From: SCTD01 sp046593875
Lineage (GTDB): Bacteria > Actinomycetota > Actinomycetes > Mycobacteriales > SCTD01
Direction of reading: 5' to 3'
Length of the DNA stretch: 13,366 nucleotides
Assembly: GCA_046593875.1 (NCBI GenBank)
Contig: JBKJQQ010000120.1
Coordinates: forward strand, 1-13,366
The first letter of the stretch is position 1. Each line of letters begins with the position of its first letter. This document shows, piece after piece, positions 1 to 7,273 of this stretch. The notes beneath the pieces were generated by a model. That model had not been told where the DNA came from, searched no databases, and worked only from the letters and a program-made list of their open reading frames with translations. A program made the translations under genes and the position numbers.

Positions 1-557
1 CCTTTGCCGAGCACCAGCGCGACCTGCTGGTCTAGGTCGACGTTGTCCATGGTCAGGTTGCCGAGCTCGGAGCGGCGCATCCCGGTGTCGTGGAACATCC
101 GCAGGATCGCGGTGTCACGGCGCTCGGCGAACTTCTTTCCCTCGCAAGCCTTGAACAACGCGCGCAGGTCGTCGTCGCTCAGCACCGGCACCGGCACCTC
201 GGGCACCGCCGGCGGCCGGACCTTCTCCATCGGCGAGCGGGCGATCTCCTCCTCGTCGAGCAGGAAGGCGAAGAAGCGGCTCATCCCGGTGTGCCGGGTC
301 TTGGCGGTGGAGGCCGACGTGCGCTCCATCGTGGCGACCAGGAACGCCTCGCAGTCCGAGCGCCGGACGTGGTCGGGCTCGGTGATCTCCGGGGCGTTCT
401 CGCCGAGCCAGTCGAGGAACTGCTGCGCGCCGGTCGCGTAGGTCTTGATCGTCGTGCCGGCGAGGTTGCGGGCGCGCATCGAGCGCAGCCAGGACGAGTA
501 GAGGCTGCCCAGGATGGCGGGCGGGCGCATCTGCTCGGGCGGCACCGTGGAGGTCAT
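1..557 (-). CDS. Tyrosine recombinase / integrase, 5' part only (cut by window edge)
   Basis: The minus strand from ATG 557 reads 185 codons without a stop to the window edge. Residues about 13-105 look like the N-terminal SAM-like core-binding domain of tyrosine recombinases (LxSWLRSMRARNLAGTTIKTY ... FLDWL). The catalytic domain starts near 125 (VLSDDDLRALFKACEG). TGMRRSEL at 158-165 is the box carrying the first catalytic Arg (R161), and K185 in LGKG fits the beta-hairpin Lys region. The second Arg/His box and the nucleophilic Tyr lie outside the window. The family does site-specific strand exchange (XerC/D or phage-type integrases). No Shine-Dalgarno precedes the ATG, but a TANNNT hexamer ends 6 bases before it, suggesting leaderless mRNA. 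GC and codon use resemble the neighbours, so recent transfer is not evident. Family call is secure. Whether it is an element integrase or a chromosomal Xer-like protein cannot be decided here. Confidence 0.88.
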   Translation of the reverse strand, partial: MTSTVPPEQMRPPAILGSLYSSWLRSMRARNLAGTTIKTYATGAQQFLDWLGENAPEITEPDHVRRSDCEAFLVATMERTSASTAKTRHTGMSRFFAFLLDEEEIARSPMEKVRPPAVPEVPVPVLSDDDLRALFKACEGKKFAERRDTAILRMFHDTGMRRSELGNLTMDNVDLDQQVALVLGK

Positions 558-563
558 GGGGTG

Positions 564-569
564 AAGGTA
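564..569 (-). promoter_or_regulatory. Candidate -10 for leaderless recombinase mRNA
   Basis: The minus strand reads TACCTT (TANNNT) followed by exactly 6 bases (CACCCC) and then ATG at 557. This spacing is typical of actinobacterial leaderless promoters, and no ribosome binding site is visible. No convincing -35 is seen. Confidence 0.4.
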
Positions 570-615
570 TCGCGTCATCGAGCGCTGTGCGACCGACACG
601 CCGAGGCCGGGGGTA

Positions 616-635
616 GCCAAACCTGCAGGTCAGGC
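616..635. repeat. Imperfect 20-bp palindrome in the relA-recombinase gap
   Basis: The core ACCTGCAGGT (621-630) is a perfect 10-bp palindrome. It is flanked by GCC (616-618) and GGC (633-635), with two mismatched pairs between, so 16 of 20 positions are symmetric. It lies in the 102-base gap between the relA stop and the recombinase start, about 59 bases upstream of that start. With no real loop it looks more like a dimeric protein operator or a recombinase site than a terminator. Its function is unknown. Confidence 0.35.
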
Positions 636-659
636 GTACAACTAGCCCCAGCCGACCGG

Positions 660-3050
660 CTAGGAGGTCACCCGATAGGCGTCGTACACGCCTTCGACGC
701 CGCGGACCTGGTTGAGCAGGTGGCCCAGGTGCTTGGGGTCGCCCATCTCGAAGGTGAAGCGGCTGACCGCCACGCGGTCGCGGGTCGTCGTGACGGTCGC
801 CGACAGGATGCTGACGTGCGCGTCGGACAGCACCCTCGTGACGTCCGACAGCAGCCTGGTCCGGTCCAGCGCCTCGACCTGGACGGCGACCAGGAACATC
901 GAGCCCTGGGTGGGCGCCCACTCGACCTCGACGACGCGGTCCTGCTCGGCCAGCAGCGGCCCGGCGTTGACGCAGTCGCCGCGGTGCACGGACACCCCGC
1001 GGCCGCGGGTCACGAAGCCGACGACGTCGTCGCCGGGCACCGGGGTGCAGCAGCGGGCCAGCTTGACCCAGATGTCGCTGACGCCCTTGACGACGATGCC
1101 GGGGTCACCGACCGGCCGGGGCCGGCGGACCGGACGCGTCGGGACAGCGGTCTCGGCGAGGTCCTCGACCGCGCCCTCGGTGCCCCCGAGGCCGGCCATG
1201 ATGCGCTGGACGACGTGCTGGGCCGAGACCCGCCCCTCGCCGACCTCGGCGTACAGCGCGGTGACGTCAGCCAGGTGCAGCTCCTTGGCGATGTTCGGCA
1301 GCGCCTCGCCCCCGAGCAGGCGCTGCAGCGGCAGCCCCTGCTTGCGCACGGCGCGGGCGAGGGCGTCCTTGCCGGTCTCGACCGCGTCCTCGCGCCGCTC
1401 CTTGGCGAACCACTGCTTGATCTTGTTGCGCGCCCGCGGGCTCTTGACGAACTGCAGCCAGTCCTGGCTGGGGTGGGCGTTCTCGGCCTTGCTGGTGAAG
1501 ACCTCGACGACGTCGCCGTTGTCGAGCACGGACTCCAGCGCGACCAGCCGACCGTTGACGCGCGCCCCGATGCAGCGGTGGCCGACCTCGGTGTGCACGG
1601 AGTAGGCGAAGTCGACCGGGGTCGCCCCGGCCGGGAGGCTGACGACGTCGCCCTTGGGCGTGAAGACGAAGACCTCGGTCGAGTGCAGGTCGAAGCGCAG
1701 CGAGTCCATGAACTCGCCGGGGTCGGCGGCCTCGCGCTGCCAGTCCAGCAGCTGGCGCAGCCAGGCCATGTCGTCGCCCTTGACCGGCGTCGGGGACTGC
1801 CCGCCCTCCTTGTACTTCCAGTGCGCCGCGATGCCGTACTCCGCGCGGCGGTGCATCTCCTCGGTGCGGATCTGCATCTCGACCGGCTTGCCCTGCGGGC
1901 CCATGACCGTCGTGTGCAGCGACTGGTACATGTTGAACTTGGGCATCGCGATGAAGTCCTTGAACCGGCCCGGGACCGGCGACCAGGTCGCGTGCACGGT
2001 GCCGAGGGCGGCGTAGCAGTCGCGGACGTCGTCCACCAGGACCCGGATCCCGACCAGGTCGTAGATGTCGGTGAAGTCGCGGCCCCGCACGATCATCTTC
2101 TGGTAGATCGAGTAGTAGTGCTTCGGGCGTCCGGTGACCGTCGCCCGGATCTTGGCGGTCTTGAGGTCGGCGCTGATGCGCTCCACCACCTCGGCCAGCG
2201 AGGTGTCGCGGGACGGTGCGCGCTCGGCGACCAGGCGGACGATCTCGTCGTAGCGCTTGGGGTAGAGCGTCGCGAACGCCAGGTCCTCGAGCTCCCACTT
2301 GAGGGTGTTCATGCCGAGCCGGTGCGCCAGTGGCGCGAAGATCTCCAGCGTCTGCTTGGCGATGCGCTCCTGCTTCTCCTGCTTGAGCCAGCGCAGCGTG
2401 CGCATGTTGTGCAGCCGGTCGGCCAGCTTGATGACCAGCACGCGCGGGTCGCGGGCCATCGCGACGACCATCTTGCGGATCGTCTCGGCCTCGGCCGCGT
2501 CGCCGAACTGCACCTTGTCCAGCTTGGTGACGCCGTCGACGAGATGGCCGACGTCCTCGCCGAAGTCGCGGCGCACGTCCTCCAGCGTGTAGCGGGTGTC
2601 CTCGACGGTGTCGTGCAGCAGCGCGGCCACCAGCGTCGTGGTGTCCATGCCGAGCTCGGCCAGGATCGTCGTGACGGCCAGCGGATGGGTGATGTACGGG
2701 TCGCCGCTGCGCCGCTTCTGCCCCTCGTGGCACTGCTCGGCCACCTCGTACGCCTTGACGATGGCGCGCAGGTCGGCCTTCGGGTGGCTCGCCCGGATGG
2801 TGCGGGTCAGCGGCTCGAGCACCGGCGGGATGCCGGTCGCCTTGGCGGCGGTCAGCCGGGCCAGCCGGGCACGGACACGACGACCGGACGGCGGACCCGT
2901 GACATCGGCGTCGACCGGCCCGTCGGGCGGGACCGCGGAGTCGGCGGTCGGAGAGGGGACGTCCTCGGCGCGCGGCGGCGGGGGCACCGCAGCGACCGGG
3001 TCCACGGGGTCGGCCGGAGCAGCCGTCCCCGCGCGGGCGTCCGAGGCCAC
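660..3050 (-). CDS. relA: Bifunctional (p)ppGpp synthetase/hydrolase (RelA/SpoT, Rel family)
   Basis: This 796-residue protein makes ppGpp/pppGpp by moving pyrophosphate from ATP to GDP/GTP and also degrades it, setting the stringent response. After a Pro/Ala-rich N-terminal extension (1-75) comes the HD hydrolase domain with an intact H122, HD 146-147 and D211. The synthetase domain follows (about 305-415), with RFKD at 362-365, the charge signature of bifunctional Rel enzymes, plus YQSLHTTV and EMQIRT. A TGS domain lies at about 458-520, a zinc-finger-like segment has CC 667-668, H689 and C693, and a C-terminal ACT domain spans about 718-793. Both active sites look functional. GTG 3050 is chosen because GGGAG (3061-3057) sits 6 bases upstream. 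It lies 73 bases after apt, past a hairpin, with a candidate -10 of its own. The apt-relA pairing is the usual actinobacterial one. Confidence 0.97.
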   Translation of the reverse strand: MASDARAGTAAPADPVDPVAAVPPPPRAEDVPSPTADSAVPPDGPVDADVTGPPSGRRVRARLARLTAAKATGIPPVLEPLTRTIRASHPKADLRAIVKAYEVAEQCHEGQKRRSGDPYITHPLAVTTILAELGMDTTTLVAALLHDTVEDTRYTLEDVRRDFGEDVGHLVDGVTKLDKVQFGDAAEAETIRKMVVAMARDPRVLVIKLADRLHNMRTLRWLKQEKQERIAKQTLEIFAPLAHRLGMNTLKWELEDLAFATLYPKRYDEIVRLVAERAPSRDTSLAEVVERISADLKTAKIRATVTGRPKHYYSIYQKMIVRGRDFTDIYDLVGIRVLVDDVRDCYAALGTVHATWSPVPGRFKDFIAMPKFNMYQSLHTTVMGPQGKPVEMQIRTEEMHRRAEYGIAAHWKYKEGGQSPTPVKGDDMAWLRQLLDWQREAADPGEFMDSLRFDLHSTEVFVFTPKGDVVSLPAGATPVDFAYSVHTEVGHRCIGARVNGRLVALESVLDNGDVVEVFTSKAENAHPSQDWLQFVKSPRARNKIKQWFAKERREDAVETGKDALARAVRKQGLPLQRLLGGEALPNIAKELHLADVTALYAEVGEGRVSAQHVVQRIMAGLGGTEGAVEDLAETAVPTRPVRRPRPVGDPGIVVKGVSDIWVKLARCCTPVPGDDVVGFVTRGRGVSVHRGDCVNAGPLLAEQDRVVEVEWAPTQGSMFLVAVQVEALDRTRLLSDVTRVLSDAHVSILSATVTTTRDRVAVSRFTFEMGDPKHLGHLLNQVRGVEGVYDAYRVTS

Positions 3051-3081
3051 GGGCCGCTCCCAGCGTCGAGGGTGTCTGCCG

Positions 3082-3087
3082 AGTGTA
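3082..3087 (-). promoter_or_regulatory. Candidate -10 element for relA
   Basis: The minus strand reads TACACT, matching TANNNT, about 31 bases before the relA GTG. It lies just after the hairpin that follows apt. The -35 region is weak, so this rests on the -10 and its position only. Confidence 0.3.
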
Positions 3088-3094
3088 AGGAGGG

Positions 3095-3123
3095 ACGGCC
3101 CGCGATGTGCCCTGACGGGCCGT
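3095..3123 (-). terminator. Hairpin directly after the apt stop
   Basis: ACGGCCCG (3095-3102) and CGGGCCGT (3116-3123) form a perfect 8-bp inverted repeat with a 13-base loop, beginning at the base next to the apt stop codon. On the minus strand it is followed by CCCTCCTTAC rather than a clean T run, so it may be an inefficient GC-rich terminator or attenuator that separates relA from the ruvC-apt operon. Confidence 0.5.
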
Positions 3124-3651
3124 CTAGTAGGTCACCAGCGCGTGCACGTCGCGACCGGGCAGCGCAGCCCGACCGGCGAGGAAGCTCAGCTCGAGCAGCA
3201 CGCTGACGCCGACCACCTCTCCCCCGGCCTGCTCGACGAGGTGGGCGGCCGCGGCAGCCGTCCCGCCGGTGGCCAGCACGTCGTCGACGAGCAGCACCCG
3301 GTCGCCCGGCCCGAAGGCGTCCTGGTGCACCTGCAGGACGTTGCTGCCGTACTCCAGGTCGTACGACCTCTCGTGCGTGGCGCGCGGCAGCTTGCCGGGC
3401 TTGCGCACCGGGACGAAGCCGGCCCCGAGCCGGTAGGCCACCGGCGCGGCCAGGATGAAGCCGCGGGCCTCGATACCGACCACCTTGTCGACCGCGTGGT
3501 CCGCGTGGTGCGCGACGAGCGCGTCCACCGCGGCGGCGAAGGCCTCGTGGTCGGCGAGCAGCGGCGCGATGTCCTTGAAGCCGATGCCCGGCGAGGGGAA
3601 GTCGGGGACGTCGACGATGCGGGCCCGCAGCAGCGCCTCGAGAGCGCTCAA
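3124..3651 (-). CDS. apt: Adenine phosphoribosyltransferase
   Basis: The product salvages adenine: adenine + PRPP gives AMP + PPi, in the cytoplasm. The 175-residue protein has the usual family length. It opens with the typical IVDVPDFPSPGIGFKDIAPL, has EARGF at 61-65 and the PRPP-binding loop VLLVDDVLATGGT at 119-131. The frame stays open upstream, but homology starts at TTG 3651, whose bases overlap the yajC stop as TTGA. No good Shine-Dalgarno is visible, so translation is probably coupled to yajC. Apt normally follows secF in this gene cluster. Here it follows yajC directly, which is unusual. Assignment is firm, and the TTG start is likely but not certain. Confidence 0.94.
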   Translation of the reverse strand: MSALEALLRARIVDVPDFPSPGIGFKDIAPLLADHEAFAAAVDALVAHHADHAVDKVVGIEARGFILAAPVAYRLGAGFVPVRKPGKLPRATHERSYDLEYGSNVLQVHQDAFGPGDRVLLVDDVLATGGTAAAAAHLVEQAGGEVVGVSVLLELSFLAGRAALPGRDVHALVTY

Positions 3652-3917
3652 GGGGCGGGCTCGACGATGCGGACGACGGCAGCCACGGCGAAGCGGACCG
3701 GCACGCCGGGCGAGATCTCCAGCAGCAGCGTGCCGTCGTCGCCGTCCAGGTCGAGCACCGTGCCGTGGATGCCCGCCGTCGTCATCACGCAGGCGCCGAC
3801 GCCGAGGTCGGCACGGATCTGCGCGGCGGCCTTGACCCGGGCGCGCTGCGGACGGATGAGCAGCAGCCACAGGCCCACCAGGAGCACGGCGAAGAAGACG
3901 AGGTCCTGCGGGCTCAT
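3648..3917 (-). CDS. yajC: Preprotein translocase subunit YajC
   Basis: This small membrane protein is an accessory partner of the Sec translocon, working with SecD-SecF. The 89 residues show one N-terminal transmembrane helix (about 6-21, LVFFAVLLVGLWLLLI), the family signature IRPQR right after it, then the soluble VMTTAGIHGTVLDLDGD and LEISPGVPVRFA stretch. The short tail lacks the charged extension seen in many homologues, but the core is complete. ATG 3917 lies 23 bases after the ruvB stop with only a weak AGG ahead of it. The next genes should be secD and secF. Instead the stop codon overlaps the apt start, leaving this subunit without its normal partners in the operon. Confidence 0.93.
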   Translation of the reverse strand: MSPQDLVFFAVLLVGLWLLLIRPQRARVKAAAQIRADLGVGACVMTTAGIHGTVLDLDGDDGTLLLEISPGVPVRFAVAAVVRIVEPAP

Positions 3918-3940
3918 GGGGTCAGCCTAGGAGCCGGCGC

Positions 3941-5017
3941 TCAGCCCGCGTCGCCCAGGTCGAGGGGCAGCACGTCGACCGGCCCGGGCGGGGTCAGCTC
4001 CAGGTGCCGCCAGGCGGCGGGGGTGGCCATTCGTCCGCGCGGCGTGCGGACGACGAGCCCGGACCGGACCAGGAAGGGCTCGGCGACCTCCTCGACGGTC
4101 TCGGGCTCCTCGCTCACCGCGACCGCGAGCGTGGACAGCCCGACCGGCCCGCCGCCGAAGCGGCGCACGAGCGCGTCGAGCACCGCCCTGTCGAGCCGGT
4201 CCAGGCCGAGCTCGTCGACGTCGTAGACGGCCAGCGCGGTGCGGGCGGTCGCGCGGTCGACGACGCCGTCCGCGCGCACCTCGGCGTAGTCGCGGACCCG
4301 CCGCAGCAGCCGGTTGGCGATGCGGGGCGTGCCGCGGGAGCGGCCGGCGATCTCGTGGCCACCGTCGGGACGCAGGTCGACGCCGAGCAGGCCGGCGCTG
4401 CGGGCGAGCACCCGCTCCAACTCGGCCGGCGTGTAGGGCTCCATGTGCGCGGTGAACCCGAAGCGGTCGCGCAGCGGACCGGTCAGCAGACCGGAGCGGG
4501 TCGTGGCACCGACCAGCGTGAAGGGCTCGACCTCCAGCGGGATCGCCGTGGAGCCCGGTCCCTTGCCGACGATGACGTCGACGCGGAAGTCCTCCATCGC
4601 GACGTAGAGCAGCTCCTCGGCCGGCCGGCTGATGCGGTGGATCTCGTCGATGAACAGCACCTCGCCGGCACTCAGGCTCGACACGAGGGCAGCCAGGTCA
4701 CCGGCCCGCTCCAGCGCGGGGCCGCTGGTGATGCGGATGCCGGCGCCGAGCTCGGCCGCGATGATCATCGCGAGCGAGGTCTTGCCCAGCCCGGGCGCGC
4801 CCGACAGCAGCACGTGGTCCGGCGGGCGGCCGCGCCGCTGGGCGCTCTCGAGGACGAGCGAGATCTGCTCGCGGACCCGCTCCTGGCCGATGAACTCGTC
4901 CAGCCGGCGCGGTCGCAGCGCGGCCTCGACGACCCGCTCCTCGTCCGGGGCACCGGTCTCGACCAGCCGGGCGTCCAGCTCAGCCGCCTCGCGCGCCGCC
5001 AGCTCCTCAGGCGTCAT
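3941..5017 (-). CDS. ruvB: Holliday junction branch migration ATPase RuvB
   Basis: This hexameric AAA+ motor pumps DNA through the RuvA-bound Holliday junction in recombinational repair. The 358 residues include Walker A GAPGLGKT (73-80), Walker B VLFIDEIH (120-127), sensor 1 ATTR (171-174), the RuvB signature GPLRDRFGF (180-188) and a C-terminal winged helix ending in RTPRGRMATPAAWRHL. A variable N-terminal stretch of about 30 residues precedes the conserved RPRRLDEFIGQ. ATG 5017 overlaps the ruvA stop as ATGA, giving the expected start. It is third in ruvC-ruvA-ruvB and probably shares the LexA-controlled promoter upstream of ruvC. Confidence 0.97.
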   Translation of the reverse strand: MTPEELAAREAAELDARLVETGAPDEERVVEAALRPRRLDEFIGQERVREQISLVLESAQRRGRPPDHVLLSGAPGLGKTSLAMIIAAELGAGIRITSGPALERAGDLAALVSSLSAGEVLFIDEIHRISRPAEELLYVAMEDFRVDVIVGKGPGSTAIPLEVEPFTLVGATTRSGLLTGPLRDRFGFTAHMEPYTPAELERVLARSAGLLGVDLRPDGGHEIAGRSRGTPRIANRLLRRVRDYAEVRADGVVDRATARTALAVYDVDELGLDRLDRAVLDALVRRFGGGPVGLSTLAVAVSEEPETVEEVAEPFLVRSGLVVRTPRGRMATPAAWRHLELTPPGPVDVLPLDLGDAG

Positions 5018-5610
5018 CGGGACCGGCCGAGCTGGGCAAGGGCCTGCCTCAGCAGCACCGGGACGTCGGCCTCGGTCGCGGCCGGGTGCTCGGCGGCAAG
5101 GCCGGTCAGGACCTCGTCGGCCTGCGCACTGCTCCATCCCAGTCCGACCAGAGCCTGCGAGAGCGTGTCGCGCCAGCCGCCCGCCGCGGGCAGCGACGCT
5201 GAGAGGCCGGGCAGACCGGCCTTGTCCTTGAGCTCCAGCACCATCCGCTGCGCGCCCTTGCGGCCGATGCCCGGGACCAGGCAGAGCGTCGCGAGGTCCT
5301 CGGTCGCGAGCGCACGTCGTACGGCATCGGGGGTGTGCACGGTCAGCACGGCCTGGGCCACCCGCGGACCGACGCCGCTGGCGGTCTGGAGCAGCTCGAA
5401 CATCGTCCGCTCGTCGTCGTCGGCGAAGCCGTACAGCGTCAGGCTGTCCTCGCGCACCACCAGGCTGGTCGCGAGCGCGGCCTGCTCCCCCACGCGCAGG
5501 CGGGCCCGGGTGCCGGCCGTGGTCTGCACGGCCAGGCCGATGCCGCCCACCACGACGACGACGCCGTCTGCGGTGAGCGCGGAGACCCGGCCCTCGACGC
5601 TGGCGATCAC
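5014..5610 (-). CDS. ruvA: Holliday junction-binding protein RuvA
   Basis: RuvA tetramers hold the four-way junction open and load RuvB. The 198-residue length is typical. An OB-fold covers about 1-62 (MIASVEGRVSAL ... SLTLYGF). Two helix-hairpin-helix DNA-binding motifs follow, SGVGPRVAQAVL (78-89) and VPGIGRKGAQRMVLEL (112-127). After a variable linker, a small C-terminal domain (about 150-198) contacts RuvB. GTG 5610 overlaps the ruvC stop as GTGA, and its own stop overlaps ruvB as ATGA, so the three proteins are probably made by coupled translation. Confidence 0.96.
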   Translation of the reverse strand: MIASVEGRVSALTADGVVVVVGGIGLAVQTTAGTRARLRVGEQAALATSLVVREDSLTLYGFADDDERTMFELLQTASGVGPRVAQAVLTVHTPDAVRRALATEDLATLCLVPGIGRKGAQRMVLELKDKAGLPGLSASLPAAGGWRDTLSQALVGLGWSSAQADEVLTGLAAEHPAATEADVPVLLRQALAQLGRSR

Positions 5611-6116
5611 CGCTGTGCGACCACGGCCGCGGCCAGCCGCGCCTGCACCGGCGAGCGCCACACCGAGCAGATCGCCAGCGCCAACGCGTCGGCGGCATCG
5701 GCCGGCTTGGGCGGGCCGTCGAGCCGCAGGAGCCGGGCGACCATCGCCCCGACCTGGGCCTTGTCGGCGCGGCCGTTGCCGGTGACGGCGGCCTTCACCT
5801 CGGAGGGGGTGTGCAGCACGACGGGCAGTCCGCGGCGGGCGGCGCAGGTGATCGCCACCGCGCCGGCCTGCGCGGTGCCCATGACGGTCCTGACGTTGGC
5901 CTGCGAGAAGACGCGCTCCACAGCGACGGCGTCGGGCTGGTGCAGGTCCAGCCAGGCCTCGAACACCCGCTCGAGGGCGACCAGGCGCTCGCCGAGCGGG
6001 TCGGTGGCCGGCGTCGTCGCGACGCCGACCGCGACGAGGGAGGCACGGCCGGGGCGGCCGTCGACCACGCCGAGGCCGCACCGGGTCAGCCCCGGGTCCA
6101 CGCCGAGCACCCGCAC
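5607..6116 (-). CDS. ruvC: Crossover junction endodeoxyribonuclease RuvC
   Basis: RuvC is the dimeric resolvase that cuts Holliday junctions symmetrically. The 169 residues carry the four acidic metal ligands in the right contexts: D7 (GVDPGLTRCG), E67 (AVERVF), and D140 and D143 (PADAADALALAIC). The conserved basic segment GNGRADKAQVGAMV is also present (113-126). GTG 6116 is chosen because GGGAGG (6127-6122) lies 5 bases upstream and the conserved MRVLGVDPG begins there. A LexA box sits 14 bases before the start, so the gene should be induced by DNA damage. First gene of a run continuing through ruvA, ruvB, yajC and apt. Confidence 0.97.
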   Translation of the reverse strand: MRVLGVDPGLTRCGLGVVDGRPGRASLVAVGVATTPATDPLGERLVALERVFEAWLDLHQPDAVAVERVFSQANVRTVMGTAQAGAVAITCAARRGLPVVLHTPSEVKAAVTGNGRADKAQVGAMVARLLRLDGPPKPADAADALALAICSVWRSPVQARLAAAVVAQR

Positions 6117-6130
6117 GCACGCCTCCCGGT

Positions 6131-6148
6131 CCCGAACTGGTGTTCGGG
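6131..6148 (-). promoter_or_regulatory. LexA operator (SOS box) upstream of ruvC
   Basis: CCCGAAC-TGGT-GTTCGGG is a perfect 7+4+7 palindrome containing the actinobacterial/Gram-positive LexA core GAAC-N4-GTTC. It lies between a TAGCGT hexamer (6157-6152) and the ruvC ribosome binding site, so bound LexA would cover the transcription start. LexA control of ruv operons is established in actinobacteria. Confidence 0.88.
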
Positions 6149-6151
6149 CGC

Positions 6152-6157
6152 ACGCTA
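6152..6157 (-). promoter_or_regulatory. Candidate -10 element for ruvC
   Basis: The minus strand reads TAGCGT, matching TANNNT, 3 bases upstream of the LexA palindrome. A start about 7 bases downstream would fall inside the operator. No clear -35 is seen, which is common in high-GC actinobacteria. Confidence 0.45.
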
Positions 6158-6195
6158 CGGGCCGGGAGCGGCTGGAGCACGCAGGCGCGCCCGAC

Positions 6196-6414
6196 CTAGC
6201 AGACGGCCAACGGCAGGTCGACGTCCTCGGTCAGGCACGCGACCATCCGGTCGGCGAGGTCCGCCGGCGGGATGCGGCGGGTGAAGACCGCCCGCGCACC
6301 GGCCTCGACCAGGCGCGCGACACCCCCCGAGTCCTCGCACTGCGCGGCCACCACCGCGCCCGGGACGTAGGTGCGCACCCGGCGGACCACCTCGACGCCG
6401 GACAGCGTCGGCAA
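6196..6414 (-). CDS. Half-length response-regulator receiver-like protein
   Basis: This short ORF encodes 72 residues. It matches the second half of a receiver (REC) domain: MPTLSGVEVVRRVR resembles the MPxxxGxEvlrrIR segment just after the phospho-Asp, then PGAVVAAQ (beta 4), ARLVEAGARAVFTRR (alpha 4/beta 5) and PPADLADRMVACL (alpha 5). The acidic pocket, the phospho-Asp and the Thr/Ser and Lys switch residues are absent (AQ and RR stand in their places), so it should not be phosphorylated. TTG 6414 is chosen because GGAGG lies 6 bases upstream and homology begins there. A longer GTG start at 6486 adds 24 residues without homology. No DNA-binding domain follows. It lies between yebC and the ruv operon. 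It may be a degenerate remnant or a small docking protein. I cannot assign a function. Confidence 0.55.
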   Translation of the reverse strand: MPTLSGVEVVRRVRTYVPGAVVAAQCEDSGGVARLVEAGARAVFTRRIPPADLADRMVACLTEDVDLPLAVC

Positions 6415-6423
6415 GGGGTACCT

Positions 6424-6474
6424 CCACAGACAGGGCCCCCTGCTGCGCGCGGGGGCGTACGCCGTCGGCTGTGG
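6424..6474 (-). promoter_or_regulatory. Hairpin between yebC and the half receiver, touching its ribosome binding site
   Basis: CCACAG/CTGTGG (6424-6429 and 6469-6474) form an outer 6-bp stem and GCCCCC/GGGGGC (6435-6440 and 6451-6456) an inner 6-bp stem with an asymmetric internal loop. On the minus transcript the last stem bases run into the GGAGG of the downstream TTG start. It could be a weak terminator after yebC or could limit access to that start. No T run follows. Confidence 0.35.
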
Positions 6475-6520
6475 TCCCAACCTCACCGGGGATCGTGCAC
6501 GAGACGGGCCGCTGTGTCTG

Positions 6521-7269
<749 letters not shown>

Positions 7270-7273
<4 letters not shown>

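Noticed and set aside
558..659. A tRNA-type attachment site for the recombinase
   Set aside because: The gap has no tRNA-like sequence and no duplicated segment of relA inside the window. An att site could only be shown with sequence beyond the left edge.
115..921. A 268-codon minus-strand frame spanning the recombinase, the gap and the relA end
   Set aside because: It is out of frame with both real proteins and crosses the relA stop. The recombinase frame read from ATG 557 gives a coherent domain instead.
90..3206. A 1038-codon open frame on the plus strand opposite relA
   Set aside because: It is the antisense of relA in very GC-rich DNA, with Arg/Asp/Leu/Val-rich low-complexity composition and no recognisable domain. 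relA on the other strand is conserved from end to end.
3652..3870. N-terminal extension of Apt from an upstream start at 3870
   Set aside because: The extension is the out-of-frame reading of yajC (Arg/Pro-rich, no homology). Apt homology begins at TTG 3651.
4004..5785. A 593-codon open frame on the plus strand opposite ruvB and ruvA
   Set aside because: Shadow frame with biased composition. It crosses two conserved genes and their junction, which a real gene would be unlikely to do.
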